This document shows, piece after piece, positions 22,570 to 34,062 of a stretch of 64,000 nucleotides of DNA; positions within the stretch are counted from its first letter, which is position 1, and every line of letters starts with the position of its first letter. Under the pieces are notes generated by a model. It had not been told where the DNA came from, made no database searches, and saw only the letters and a program-made list of their open reading frames with translations. The position numbers and the translations under genes were made by a program. Source of the stretch: Lunularia cruciata (taxonomy: Eukaryota; Streptophyta; Marchantiopsida; Lunulariales; Lunulariaceae); the NCBI GenBank assembly GCA_948567375.1, contig OX419758.1:36461001-36525000 (forward strand), in the 5' to 3' direction.

Positions 22570-23315
22570 AGGAGACCTAAAGTGAAACACAAAAGAAGAA
22601 ACACACAATTTCACACTCAACCTTTGATGCCTCAAAGGAGCACCTTGATTGTATTATATAGCAAAGGAGACTCCTCCAAAGGAAGCTAGGTCCTTGGATC
22701 ATATACATGGATTGGTGACTTGTTAGCAATTTATGCCCTTAGATTGGTTTTATGCATGGGTGACATGTTGGTTCAACTCCTAACTCTGGTTGGTCAAACT
22801 ATCTTTGATCAAAGGGAATCTTTAGGGAATCTTCTTATCAAAATCTCAAAATCATGTGGTTGAGTTACCATTGGAAAGCTCTTAGGGGGAGGGAAAGCTC
22901 TCAATGAGACAAAAATAAGAGGAAGGAAGGCTAGCCATTCCTCCACTCGAAAATGTTTAAGCACATTTTTTAAGCCTAATTCATTTGTTTAGGCCTCCAA
23001 AATGAGCTCCAAAGTTTCCAAGCTATTTTTGGCTCCTACCCTATTAGTAGAAGTCCTCTTTTGGTGACACCTCTATCTAAACTACCTAGTCCATCATGCA
23101 TAATATCATTCCAGATGTTACCAAAGTCAATTTCCACCTCTAGATAATATGTCTAGCTTTTGGTATAACAAATTCAAGCTACTTTCAACTGTTGCTTTAT
23201 TAGTAGAAGTACTCTTTTGGTGACACCTCTATCTGATATACCTAGCCCACATCCTTCTAGATGTTACCAAGCCAATTTTCAACTCTAGATGATATGTCTA
23301 GTTGTTTGTATCACA
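22553..23315 (-). repeat. 3' LTR of E (763 bp)
   Basis: On the minus strand it starts TGTGATACAAAC (from TGTAATACC) and ends GGATTATA. It includes the family's internal partial duplication: the block TAGTAGAAGT...TCTAGCTTTTGG occurs twice. It pairs with 32105-32841. Confidence 0.9.
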
Positions 23316-23332
23316 AACCTCTCCTCTTTTAA
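23316..23332 (-). other. Polypurine tract of E
   Basis: On the minus strand TTAAAAGAGGAGAGGTT abuts the 3' LTR start, equivalent to AAAAGGAGGGAGGTT in F at 34048-34062. Confidence 0.75.
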
Positions 23333-23339
23333 GACGCAA

Positions 23340-24900
23340 CGTCCTTGTTGCAAAGTTGTTGCTCAAAAGATTTCACTAACAGTAGTGCATTGGTCAAGTT
23401 GGCTACTGGCTCCCATGTTGCCTCATATAGTGGGTACCCTTTCCAATGTACAAAATATTCCATATGCGGATGGCAAGTACCCTAGATATGTTTCTAGAGA
23501 TGTGTTTGATTCCACATTCCTACACATCATCAATGAGTGTTGGACAAGGTCAAATCTCTTGCATAGAAGGAGGTGGCACGGTTGGGATGCATATCTATGT
23601 AATAAGGAAACATGGAATATTGGATGAATCTTCATATGTGGCAGTAGCTCAAGGTGGTAGGCCATTCTTTCAATTTGATAGAGGATGGGAAAAGGCCCAA
23701 TAAAATGAGGTTTGAGCTTGCAAGACCAACTAATGTGAGGTTGGTTGTTGATAACCAAACTTGATCCTCAATATTGAACTCCATGAGCCGATGATGTGCA
23801 TTTGCATACTATTTTTGTTGATTCTTGGCAATTTGCAACTTGTTTTTGGCGTTCTACACTCCTTGTTGGATTTTGGAAACTAAAGTGTTGACATCATCCA
23901 CCTTCATATCCATTGGGCATCTTCATCAAGATCAAAGGTGTGAAAGGATACTCTCCGTATATGAGGAAGAATGGTGTAACCTATGTGGACGCATTCAATA
24001 AATTATTATATGCAAATTCCACTAGTGGAAGTAAGGTGTCTCACCTTTCTTGTTCTTTTAGGGTGAAGCCCTGGAGCATGTCCCCAATGGTGCGATTAGC
24101 CCACTCTATTTGAACATTAGTTTGAAGATGGTAGGCTATGGATATGGCCAATTTGGTTTTGAACAAATCAAAAAGTGTTCTCCAAAACAAATTGGTGAAT
24201 TGAGTGCCTCTATCGGTGATGAGCACTCAAGATAAGCCATGGTGAGGAAAGATTGCATCTAAGTAAAACTGAGCTAATTGTGGAGTAGTCACATCCTTGG
24301 TGGTAGGATGCACATGAATCACTTTGCTAAGTTGGTCAACAAAGATTACAATGGAGTCAAACCCTGAGGTGGTTTAGTGCAATCTACAAACCAGATCCAT
24401 GCTTATCTATTCCCAATTTTTGTGTAGGAGTAGGAAGGGGTTGAAGGAGTCTTGTTAGAGCTTGATTAGAATATTTATTTTTTTGATAGAGTAGGTAGCT
24501 TTGAACATACTCCATCACATCATTGCTCATCTTGGGCTAATAGTAATGGCATTTGGCTGTATCGAAAGTCTTGTTTATTTCAGTGTGACCTACAATGGTA
24601 GAATCATGACATTTTGCTAGGATGGTGGTTTTTATGTTTGTATCATCCAAGATCCATAACTTACCATAATGAAAATTGAGTCCTTGAGTACTGGTGATGC
24701 CTTGGATGATCAAGCTCCTACAATCTAGGGGTCAGTTTTTGCAGTAGCAAGTATCCTTGGCTAGAATTTAGGGTTCATCTCGACCTTTACCACCAGATTG
24801 TTTGCTGTAGGTATTCAAGTGAATGCATAGGCAAGTTGCTTCGTGCCTTCCAGATATGTGATTGTCATGTTGAACCTTTGTCTCCACTTTGCCTAGCAAA
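23340..24900 (-). pseudogene. E integrase with C-terminal chromodomain, decayed
   Basis: The core has MLITDRGTQFTNLFWRTLF (second Asp, 24226 downward) and LQTNVQIEWANRTIGDML (catalytic Glu). The C-terminal part has LKPHFIGPFPILYQI and HPIFHVSLLHRY (23758-23600). A chromodomain reads at about 23475-23402 as MEYFVHWKGYPLYEATWEP, including the aromatic and WKGYP signature that in chromoviruses binds methylated histone H3. The chromodomain is in a different frame from the upstream ORF, so frameshifts are present. Upstream zinc-binding sequence is degraded. Confidence 0.8.
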
Positions 24901-25310
24901 TCTATTGATGAGATAGATCTTCTTATGTCTTGAGGTAGACTAGAGGTTTGTGATCTGTCTCCACTATAAATGCCTTCTTACCAAGATAGTGCTTCCAATG
25001 CTTGGTTGCCATGACAATGGCCAACTCTTCTTGTTTGGTAGTGTGCTAGTTTTGTTTCATTGGTAATAGTTTTTGAGAGAAATATGCAATTAGGTGCCAT
25101 CTGTCATGCCAATCTTGTTGTAGGACTTCTCCTATTGCCACGCTTGATGCATTTGTAGCCAACTTGATTGGACATTTTGAGTCATACCATTTCAAGATGG
25201 GTACATGTAGCAATACATCTTTCAGTTCTTGTGCAATTCCACATATCCACTCCTTCTCCTTGCCAAGTAGTGCCATTAGAGGTTATGCTACCTTGGAGAA
25301 GTCTTTGAAA
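24901..25310 (-). pseudogene. E RNase H, decayed
   Basis: Open segment 25276-25046 reads GKEKEWICGIAQELKDVLLH, IKLATNASSVAIGEVLQQ and WHLIAYFSQKLLPM. It then continues in another frame with ELAIVMATKHW and VETDHKPLVYLKT-like sequence towards 24930. Located between RT and integrase as expected. Confidence 0.75.
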
Positions 25311-26010
25311 AATTGCCAATAGAACCCATCAATCCCAAGAAACTCTTGAGTTGAGTCTGATCTTCTTGAGCACTCCATTTTTGAATGAACTCTTTTTTAT
25401 TTTTTAGCATTTGGATACCTTCTACACTTACTCTATGTCTTAATAAGTCTTCTTCAGACTTGCCAAACTCACAATTTGAGATTTTGGCATACAATTGATT
25501 CTATCATAAAATTTGGAGAACTTCTTGCAAATGTTGTTTGTGTTCCCTCATGGACCTGCTATAGACAAGGATGTCATCTAGGAAAACAATAACATATTTA
25601 TCCAAGTATGGAAATAATATATCATTCATCAAACTCATGAAAGTGGTTGGTGCATTGGTGAGGCCAAACGACATAACTAGGTACTCAAAGTGACCATACC
25701 TTGTTTGAATGGCAATCTTGTGTACATCTTCTTCCACAATTCAAATTTGGTTGTAATTGCTTTGTAGATAAAGTTTGATGAAGTGTTTTGCCTAATTAAG
25801 TTGATTGAATAGATCATCCATATGGGGTAAGGGGTATTTATTCTTCATTTTTTGTTGATTTAGGCCCCAATTTTCAATACACATGTGCATTGTATTATCC
25901 TTTTTCTTCACAAACAAGACAAGAGCTCCATATGGTGATACAGTGGGTTGGATAACCCATCTTTGCAGCATATCCTTAATTTTAGGAATGCATTCTTTCA
26001 ACTAATGAGG
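25311..26010 (-). pseudogene. E reverse transcriptase, nearly readable
   Basis: Open segments 26001-25792 ([48 protein letters not shown]) and 25737-25504 ([33 protein letters not shown]), then CEFGKSEEDLLRHRVSVEG and FLGLMGSIGNF at 25494-25288. The catalytic FLDD (about 25570-25590) is intact. It is broken by one stretch of stops near 25740-25790 and at 25500. Confidence 0.85.
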
Positions 26011-26399
26011 TGATGGACAATATGGGATCTTACAAGGAAGTACCTTCCCAAGGATTATCTCAATTTTAAGATCAATTCTCCTTTTTGGTGGTAATTTCGA
26101 GGGTAGGTCATCCGTGAGAACATCTTGGAACTCATTGACCATCTCTTAGTTTCTTAGGAACTTGTCTATTGAGTTGTGCTCTCTGGACTTCTCTTATTAC
26201 CCCCCATGAAACATCTTTATGTCTTATAGATAATTGTTGTCCCTATGACATATAGAGATAATTCTTGCCTTTATGCTCTCTCTTTAACTCCAATGATCTT
26301 CCATTGGCAAGTCCTCACTATTTTCTTCCTCCAATTAACCATAGGGTTGTACTTCTCCATCCATGGCATACCTAAGATTGCATCATAACAAACTAAATC

Positions 26400-26670
26400 T
26401 ATCACTTGCCACTTAATTTCTTCCTAATACTCTCCTACAAAGAGTGCTACCTTTCTAGGTAACAACTCTATCCTCTTTGTTTGCCCATTGGGTAATTCTA
26501 CTTCTTCATTCTCATCATTCTTTAGATCCATTCCCAACCTTATTTCATTAGAGCAAGACAAGAAATTCTCTATTGCTCTTGGGTCTATCAACACTCTCAC
26601 CTGATTTCCTTTTAGGACTCCATGTACAACAATCAATTGTGAGCTTGTCTCTCTCAATCTCTTTGCACAT
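26400..26670 (-). pseudogene. E aspartic protease, decayed
   Basis: Open segment 26657-26424 contains VHGVLKGNQVRVLIDPRAIE and NFLSCSNEIRLGMDL, followed downstream by LGMPWMEKYNP. In the family the active site is LIDSGATHNFIS; here Ser-Gly has become Pro-Arg, while the catalytic Asp remains. The flanking structure is kept, so identification is secure though activity is lost. Confidence 0.7.
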
Positions 26671-26734
26671 GTCCTCTTCCTTCCCTTGCTATTTTTCTTT
26701 TCTATTGAGCCAATAAGGCTACAAGGTACATTTA

Positions 26735-27173
26735 TTAGAAATCTTTGTTTTCCAAGGTGATTTCTACACCCTCTTCTTCAACTCTTCTCTCCATGTTGTT
26801 CAAGGATTGCCTGTATGGAGGCCAAGGGCCTAAAGGAAAATGAATGTGACAATTGATGGCAAGGTGTTCAACTCGGCCACAATGCCTTGGGCAAAACAAT
26901 ACCATTGTTTTGCCCAAGTCCCTTCCCCTTGTGGATCCCATCTCTCCTTTCTTTGACTTGTCCCCATTCTCCTTGGGGCGGTCATGCTTGTTGTTCTCTA
27001 AATCAAATATTGCCTAATTCCATAAGGACTACTCCACCAAAGTATTGTGTTTCAACCCAATAATGTTGAGTCGAGATGACTCCTTCACCTCCTCCTAGCA
27101 CCCTTGCTATTCTTTGAGCACAAGCAATTGCTTCAAAAACCATACAAAGGTTTGGTGGATTTGTGTGACAACC
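26735..27173 (-). pseudogene. E gag, C-terminal part (after solo LTR C)
   Basis: Continues the gag frame cut by C. It reads TFVWFLKQLLVLKE next to the junction in one frame, then ENNKHDRPKENGDKSKKGEMG, and a zinc-knuckle remnant CPRHCGRVEHLAINC at about 26885. The same order is seen in F at 19640-20050. Joined across C's duplication ATTTG, the flanks align base by base with F, giving a second confirmation of the insertion. Confidence 0.7.
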
Positions 27174-27836
27174 CGGCAAATATCACTTTTGCGGTAATCG
27201 GGTCAGTAAAGTTTGTTCCCGCAAAGATACTATCCAGAATTGGTCAAATACGAAGTCAGAAGTCACAATTGCAGTTCTTCTTGGTTTCTTCTTTAATCTC
27301 TTAGTTAGAAACTAAACCTAGAAGAGAGTAACAAGCTCACAATCTTGACCACTTGTCACAAATACACACACACATAATCACAACATAGCAAATTCTATCC
27401 AAACAACTCTTGATTGTGATGATTCAGATTCTCTTGAAGATGGCACTTCATTGCGAAGACCGATTTCACCTTAGAATTGTGTTCCACCCCTCCACTGAAG
27501 GCACAACTTCCTCGATTGAAATTGCTTCACATCAACTTCGTGCTGCACTCACCAATGCAAAATACTACCAACACTACAATTCCTCTCAGATCTGTCAAGG
27601 CATTGCTCCGATGCACTTCACTCAGGATCAAACACACAGAATGAAGATCAAGGCTGCAGATTCCAACATCCACATACACACTAACTTGCTCTTCGGAATT
27701 CTCCACACACTCACAACTACAAACACAAAATTGAAAATTGGAATTAAGCTTAAGCGACGAGCACTGAGAACAGCACTTCGCTTTATCTATCTTTAGAAAT
27801 ATGAATACTGAACAACATCGTACTACAAATGCTCCT

Positions 27837-27844
27837 CTTAAATA
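27837..27844 (-). promoter_or_regulatory. TATA-like box of solo LTR C
   Basis: TATTTAAG on the minus strand, at the place matching 6498, about 660 bp before the LTR end and 120 bp after the ORF stop. Confidence 0.5.
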
Positions 27845-27963
27845 CTGAAGCAAACGGCAGACTTGCCTACCTATGCACCGCTTCCTAACATCTCTTCCTA
27901 CCTGCAGATCCCAAGTGACATCTATCTCTTCATATCTGCCTCTTCCTATCTCAAAATCAACAC

Positions 27964-30513
27964 TTATCTCGATTCAATGTCTACCTCATCATCGGCTTCC
28001 AAACCCGATGATCTTCCTACTACTTCTCCTTCTTTGGGTATGGCTAATTCTACCAATTCCTTCACTATTTCTACAACTTCTACACTACAATCTACAATTG
28101 AGCTCATGGGTAATCCATCTACACTCTTATCTCCTGACCCACTCTTCTCTAATGTGTCAATCCTCAAGTCCAATGATACTTGAATTCCAACTTTTGCAAC
28201 ATCGGGTCTCTTCTCCACTATCACACTATTCCGAATCTTCTCTAATTCTGAATTGACTAAATCCAGTCTAAGACTAACATTATTCTCTACATCTAACATT
28301 TTCCTATCTACACGCTCTCTCAACCGAATCAGCAATGTGTTCATGTCCACATCTTTGGCTTTTCTCTTCCGAGTTTCCTGCATAAGCAACTTCAACTTGT
28401 GTAGCCGGGCTTCCTCCAATCTCCCTTCAGTCTTCGTGCTTAAGATGGCTCTCAGCTTCCCCGCAACTTCTCCCACTGATTCCGACTCATATCCTCGAGA
28501 GCGCTCTACCTTCAGTTCTTCACGATACATCTTTAGCTCATCTTCGTACTCCGCCGCAAGCATCTTCTTCTCCTCTGCATATTGTGTACTCTGTAACTCA
28601 ACACTTCTGACTAGCTCTTGTAATTGTTCTTCTTCCTCTTGCCTGGCTGCTAACTCCCTCTGCCATGCTTGATCCTTCGTTGCTGCACTCTTCTTCAAGC
28701 TATCCAACTCCTGCTCCATTACGATGCTCATTGCCTTCAAATGAACATTCTTGATGCGCACAGTACTCACTTCTTCCTTCATCTTATCGAGCCACATCGT
28801 TTGTTCCTTCAATTCTCCGGCTCGTCTTTGCAATTCCTTATCCTTTTTTGCGCAGCTTCCTTGTAGCAGGGTTAGCATTTTCTTCACCAAGCATTCCTCC
28901 CTCTGAAGTTCTTCCACTTCCTGCGATCTTTGGACTTGTTGTTCCTGCAACTCCTTCACTTCACTCACCAAATACTTCACCATCTACAATTTGTTCATCC
29001 CCTTACTGCAATCTTGGGGAATTATGCTTTGATTCTCCTTCAACAATTCCAGCAATGGGGTTACCACCTTTGTCATGTAGAATATCCCGCTGAAGTGATC
29101 TTCATTGTCATTGTTCTCTTTGTCTGGAATCTTCTCCTCCGTCATCGGCTCCTTCATCCAAAGTCACGATCTTTGTATCTTTATTGTGTCCGCACTTTCT
29201 TCGTCTTGGCCTCTTGAACTTGGCCCTGCAGGATTCTCTACATCCTCTTCTGCTCTTGACTTGTTTAAAACTATTGTTTGACCAGCCTCACTCACTGCTG
29301 CCGATTGCTGGACCTCTGGTTCTCCATCACTTTCACTCCCCAACTCCTCACTTTTCAATGTGAGCTCCTCTTCTTTCGAGTCTTCTTCTTGCAACTCAGT
29401 CTCCTCTCCAGACTTTGATCCCGATGATGCCTCTTTTACGACCTTTTCCGTCTTCAACATCAGCCGCCAAGTCTTTCTTTGCATGGGAGGTGACTTGGCT
29501 TCTTCGAGTATGATGCGCTTCTTTGTCTTTGGACTGGTAATGTCTTTAAATTTCCATTGTCCCGTCCTCACGAAGTACTCGTTATTTGCTCAAAGATGCA
29601 GCATATATTGGCGCTCCTCATCGTCTACTTCCCATCTCAAATTGGGGTGCATGTGTGACACCATACAATGACACTCATCTTTGGATAGTAAGTTCAGCTC
29701 AAAGTAGAAGTGAGCTGCAAACGGTGCAAAGTAATGCGGTGGCAAGCCCATTTGCCAATTCACCACCATCTGCCTCCTTTGGTGATGAAAGCACTTCGCC
29801 CAATTAACTAGAACTCCTGCAAACATCTGATGGAAGAATACGGCCTGCTGCATAGTCATGTAGGTAGTTCGTTCTGGCTTGAACATAGCCATCATTGGCC
29901 CCACAATACTTCTTCGGATCAGGTCCCAATAGGACTCCACCTTGTAGCCATTTGTGGTTCTCGGAGCAAAGAACGACTCTCAGATTTCCGTTGTCTCCTC
30001 TACAGCATCACACTTCCAATAGAGGGTGATCCTTGTTGGGTCTCCTGCTTCTCTTCCCAATACCAACTTCCAATCCGACTCAGTCCATCGAGCCGGATTG
30101 CCTCTCTTCTCTTCCACCTTGGGACCCTCCTCACAATTACTAGCAGCAATCTCTGCCATTACTCCTGGGAAACTGAAATTCCAATTCCATGCTAAAAACG
30201 TAATATGAAGTTTAATCAAGACTTTGATTCTTGCCACTACATCTACCCTTTGAATTGCAAAACCTCTCACCGCCATCACGTTGGCCACCTTCTTTGCCAT
30301 GATTTGTTCTCTCGTTCTACGCTATTGGGAAATAAGACCCTCTCTTGGACAAGACACTCTAACTCCCTTAGGGTTCCAGAAAATCTCACTCTTGATGGGC
30401 TTCCGGACATGCATTACTACAGGACAACTACTCAAAGGAATTGGAAATTTACTCAGAGGATTCAACTTCCCCCTGCGTAGTCATAATTTTATATTGCCCC
30501 AAATTGCAGTCAT
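27964..30513 (-). pseudogene. LTR-encoded ORF, best copy (about 850 codons, in-frame stops)
   Basis: Opens at ATG 30513 (MTAIWGNIKL) and closes at 27964 after DIESR. Four long open segments (30300-29980, 29940-29590, 29571-29164, 28983-27964) share one frame, separated by single stops, at least one being CAG to TAG. A local shift near 29160 is possible. Residues 1-330 or so form a conserved domain: SEIFWNPKGV, REQIMAKK, ITLYWKCDA, KVESYWDLI, AVFFHQMFAG, LPPHYFAPFAAHFYF. Next is an acidic low-complexity linker. The last 339 codons (from 28983) are a coiled coil rich in EEL/KEL heptads with LLIRLRERVDRKMLDVENN. No known family is assigned. Other possibilities are a transduced host gene or a structural or accessory protein. 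Confidence 0.75.
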
Positions 30514-30869
30514 TCTTCAGTCAATTTTGTCTGTGAATTTCTCTCTTTTGTATGCACTCCCGGTCACTATCAAGACATGCTTATTCTGCCCCCGCCGTTT
30601 CTTGAAATGTACTTTCTTGTCACGTACAGAGGTTGTTAAATGGTCTTCATCTTTCCTGCGTCTTCCAACCCAAAGACGATGATCTTCGGACTTTTACCGG
30701 CGTACTCCTCTTCCGAGTACCTCCATTATCGGATCTAATGTCAGCTTCTTTGGCTTTCCTCCAAAGTTACTTCCGTCCATTCTTTCCGCAATTTGACTTT
30801 TAGTGCTTACTTCATCTCTTAAACACTACTAACCATAGAAAAACAAAAAAATGTGGGTACCACAATTTG

Positions 30870-31499
30870 CTCCTTCAACCCTAGTTTGAAATTATCCAAA
30901 GCTTTTGTTGGACTCATGTCAATTATTGCAACCTATAAATCAAGGAATGACTCCATGTATTCTTGTACACTATCTTTTTGCTTCAACTCCATGGTTAGGT
31001 TTGGGCCATTTGAACCAAATCCACTTATTGGAAGTTCTTTAGTAGCTTTTCCTACATGGCCATCAAAGTGAATTCCCTTCCTTATGCAAACATTGATCAT
31101 TCTCAAGCATCATACCATGTGAGGGCTTTATTGGTCAAGTACCCACATGCAAACACACCGGGAGAACAATCAATGATTTTAGTTATGAACAATCAAAATA
31201 TTGATTCATTCTTGAAATGTAGTTCTCTATGACTTCCATGGAATGTTGTCCCTTGTAAGGCTTGACGTGTAGGGCTTCTTCATCTACAGTAACAATGTGG
31301 CCTTGTTGTCAACCAAGGTCAGTGTCCTTGGCATTAGTGACTCTCCATGTACTTTGGTTGATAGTATTGGGTTTTGGTGCAACTTCCCTTTGTGCATTGC
31401 TTGATCATTCCTAAAGGTACATACTTGACTTTGCAATACCCCGATGGTTATCTTGGTCTCCCAAAACTCATTCAACATTCCATGCACTCCTTCCATCAA
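30870..31499 (-). pseudogene. E gag, N-terminal part (before solo LTR C)
   Basis: Minus-strand sequence with HGMLNEFWETKITIGVLQSQ, RNDQAMHKGKLHQNPIL and LTLVDNKATLLL at 31499-31284. Then HMV, FDGHVGKATKELPISGF, KQKDSVQEYMESFLDL and ALDNFKLGLKEQI reach the C junction at 30870. It aligns with F 19020-19620. Stops are frequent. Confidence 0.7.
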
Positions 31500-32087
31500 C
31501 TCCTTGTAATTATGGATCCATGATTCCTACATGCAACATTGCTCAATTGCTACTTCCTACTTCAATAGAGGGTTAATTGGAATTGGAATTACGGTTGGAA
31601 CCTTAAAGGTTATCACTCGTTAATAATATTCTTCACCAAAATTGTGAACTAAAAAATCCCTAAACATTACTTTTGGTCAAACCACATAACAGATTTCTAC
31701 TTGAGTGTAGAAAAAGAGGAGATTTGTTATATTGAAATCCATTATAGTAGAATGTAGATCATCAAATCCCACTCTCTATTATAGATCACCAGAGGTTGAA
31801 TCACCAATTTTGGTGAATTCATCACTATATCCATGAACTCTGCTCCAAAATGAACAACAAGATACACTCTCACTTGCACATGCTAGATGTACATAATCTT
31901 AATATGGAATGGATACAAGAACAAAAATCAGGGTTCTTGATATTGTCCTCTTGGAGCTTCCATCCCATACTCTCTCTAACACACTCATTATCTATCCATT
32001 ACATAGTAGTCTCTCTCCTCAAAAATTACATAGTCTCAATAACCCATGTTCTTCCAAGAGGGGTGATCCATTCTCTTGGATTGAAAC
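31500..32087 (-). other. E leader
   Basis: Interval between primer site and gag, aligning with F 18396-19010 and G 36580-37170 in the same orientation relative to the element. No coding motif is seen. Confidence 0.55.
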
Positions 32088-32103
32088 ACTTGCTCTCATA
32101 CCA
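32088..32103 (-). other. Primer-binding site of E, degenerate
   Basis: On the minus strand TGGTATGAGAGCAAGT, differing at two positions from the initiator-Met site of F (TGGTATCAGAGCAGGT). Confidence 0.8.
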
Positions 32104-32104
32104 T

Positions 32105-32841
32105 TTTATCTTTTGATGATGTGAGATCTAAAAGAAGAGATACACAATTTCACACTCAACCTCCAATGCTCCAAAGGAGCACCTTGACTATATTATATAG
32201 CAAAGGGGACTCCTCTAAAGGAAGCTCCACCCTTGGATCAAATACATGGATTGGTGATCTATAAGCAAGCTCTACCCTTAGATTGGTTGCATGCATGGGT
32301 GGCATGTCGGTTCTGATTCTATCTAGTTGGTCAAACCATCTTTGATCAATGGGAATCTTTAGAGAACCTTCTTGTAGGAATCTCCAAATCACGTGGGGGA
32401 GGTATCATTGAAAATCTCTTGATGAGACAAACCTAGGGGAGGAAAAGCTCTCATTGAGACAAACATGGGAGGGAATGTAATCATTTTTGAGGCCTAATTC
32501 ATCCATTTAGGCCTCTAAAATGGGCTTTGAAGTTTCCAGGCTATTTTTGGCTCCTACTCTATTAGTAAAAGTCCTCTTATGGTGACACCTCTATCTGAAT
32601 TACCTAGCCCATCATGCATAACATTATTCCATCTGTTACCAAGCCAATTTCCATCTGTAGATAATATGTCTAGCTTTTTGTATTACAAATTTGAGCTACT
32701 TTCAACTCTTGACCTATTAGTAGAAGTACTCTTTTGGTGATACCCCTATCTGATCTACCTAGCCCATAATACATAACATTCTTCCAAATGTTCTAGGCCA
32801 ATTTTCAGCTCTAGATGATATATCTAACTATTGGTATTACA
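32105..32841 (-). repeat. 5' LTR of E (737 bp)
   Basis: On the minus strand it starts TGTAATACCAATAG and ends with a degraded AGATAAA before the primer site. It contains TATATAATA on the minus strand (plus positions 32191-32199) and the TGCTCC/GGAGCA hairpin. It pairs with 22553-23315. Confidence 0.9.
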
Positions 32842-34040
32842 ACTACTAGCCCAAGATGAGCAGTGATCAGGAGTACATTCAAAGCTGCTTACTTTATCAA
32901 AAAAATGAAGCTTCTAATCAAGCTCCCACATGACTTTCTCAACCCCTTCCTACTCCTACTCAACATTGAGAATAAGTAAGCATGGATCTGGTTTGCAAAT
33001 TTCCCAAGACTACCTCAGGTTTTGACTCCATTGTAGTCTTTGTTGACCGCCTTAGCAAAATGATTCATGTGCATCCTACCACCAAGGATGATTGCTCCAT
33101 AATTTTCTCAATTGTACTTAGATGAAGTTTTTCTCACCATAGCTTATCTCGAGTGCTCATCATTGATAGAGGCAATCAATTCACTAGTTTGTTTTGGAGA
33201 ACACTCTTTGGTTTCTTCAAAACCAAATTGGCTATGTCTATGACTTACCATCCATAGACCAATGAAAAAATAGAGTGGGGTAATTGCACTATTGAAGACA
33301 TGCTATATGGCTTCATCCTAGAGCAAGAAAGGTGGAACACCTTAATCCCATTGATAGAACTTACGTACAACAATTTAGTGAATACATCTACACATGCTAC
33401 ACAATTCTTCCTCATGTATGGCAAGCATCCTTGCACACCTTCAAGGTTGATGAAGATCTCCCCGGTGGATACCAAAGTGGAGGTTGTCAACACTTTTGTT
33501 TCCAAAATCCAATAAGGAGTGGAGAACGCTAAACACAAGTTGCAAATTGCACAAAATTGGTAGAAATAGTATGCAAATGCACATTAATAGCACATGGAGT
33601 TCAATGTTGGGGATCAAGTATGGTTTTCAACAACTAAATTCACATTATTTGATCCTTGCAAACTCAAACCTTGTTTTATTGGGCCTTTTCCCATCCTTTG
33701 TCGCATTGGCATAATAGCCTATCACCTTGAGTTACCATCATATATGAAAATCCACCCAATATTTCATGTTCCCTTGTTATGCCAATATTCTCCCCAACCA
33801 CCCCACTTCTCTTCCATATAGGAAAGTCTACCTTATCCAATACTTGTTGGTGAGGCAAAGGAATATGAGGTTGCACACATTCTCCAAAAATGCATCTATA
33901 CTTACTATCCACATGTGGAATATCTGGTACATTGGAAAGAGTACCAATTGTATGAGGCAACATAGGAGCTAGCAGTCAATTTGACCAATGCATCGGTGTT
34001 AGTAAAATCTTTTGAGCAATAGCTTTCCAATGAGGATGTT
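32842..34040 (+). pseudogene. F integrase (right part) with chromodomain, decayed
   Basis: Resumes F after E. Reads SIVVFVDRLSKMIHVHPTTK, VLIIDRGNQFTSLFWRTLF (second Asp), TNEKIEWGNCTIEDML (Glu), ELTYNNLVNTSTHATQF, LMYGKHPCTP, VGDQVWFSTT, KPCFIGPFPIL and HPIFHVPLLCQY. A chromodomain remnant HVEYLVHWKEYQLYEAT lies at about 33910-33965. A stop then replaces the Trp of the usual TWEP. The zinc-binding region was split from this part by E. Confidence 0.8.
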
Positions 34041-34047
34041 GCGTCTT

Positions 34048-34062
34048 AAAAGGAGGGAGGTT
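34048..34062 (+). other. Polypurine tract of F
   Basis: AAAAGGAGGGAGGTT directly precedes the 3' LTR start TGTAATACC. Confidence 0.8.

Larger units (their letters stand above)
27174..30864 (-). mobile_element. Solo LTR C of the A family (3691 bp) in E gag
   Basis: On the minus strand it starts TGTGGTACCCACATTTTTTT and ends GGGTTGTCACA. A perfect 5-bp duplication ATTTG flanks it (27169-27173 and 30865-30869). There is no internal region, so it derives from an A-family element by LTR-LTR recombination. It is the third level of nesting (F, then E, then C), so it is younger than E's insertion. It carries the best-preserved copy of the LTR-encoded ORF. Confidence 0.95.
22553..32841 (-). mobile_element. 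Element E: chromovirus nested in F, itself carrying solo LTR C
   Basis: Minus-strand element of the same family as F. It is bounded by a perfect 5-bp duplication ACTAC (22548-22552 and 32842-32846) and LTRs at 22553-23315 and 32105-32841. It lies in F's integrase region; joining the flanks restores the F frame around QDEQ/AQDEQ. Without C it is about 6.6 kb. Order on the minus strand: LTR, primer site, gag (split by C), protease, RT, RNase H, integrase, chromodomain, LTR. It is decayed but better preserved than F. Confidence 0.93.

Noticed and set aside
27964-28983. The 339-codon minus-strand frame as a functional host coiled-coil gene
   Set aside because: It sits inside solo LTR C flanked by the ATTTG duplication, and upstream exon-like sequence is the rest of the same LTR ORF with stops.
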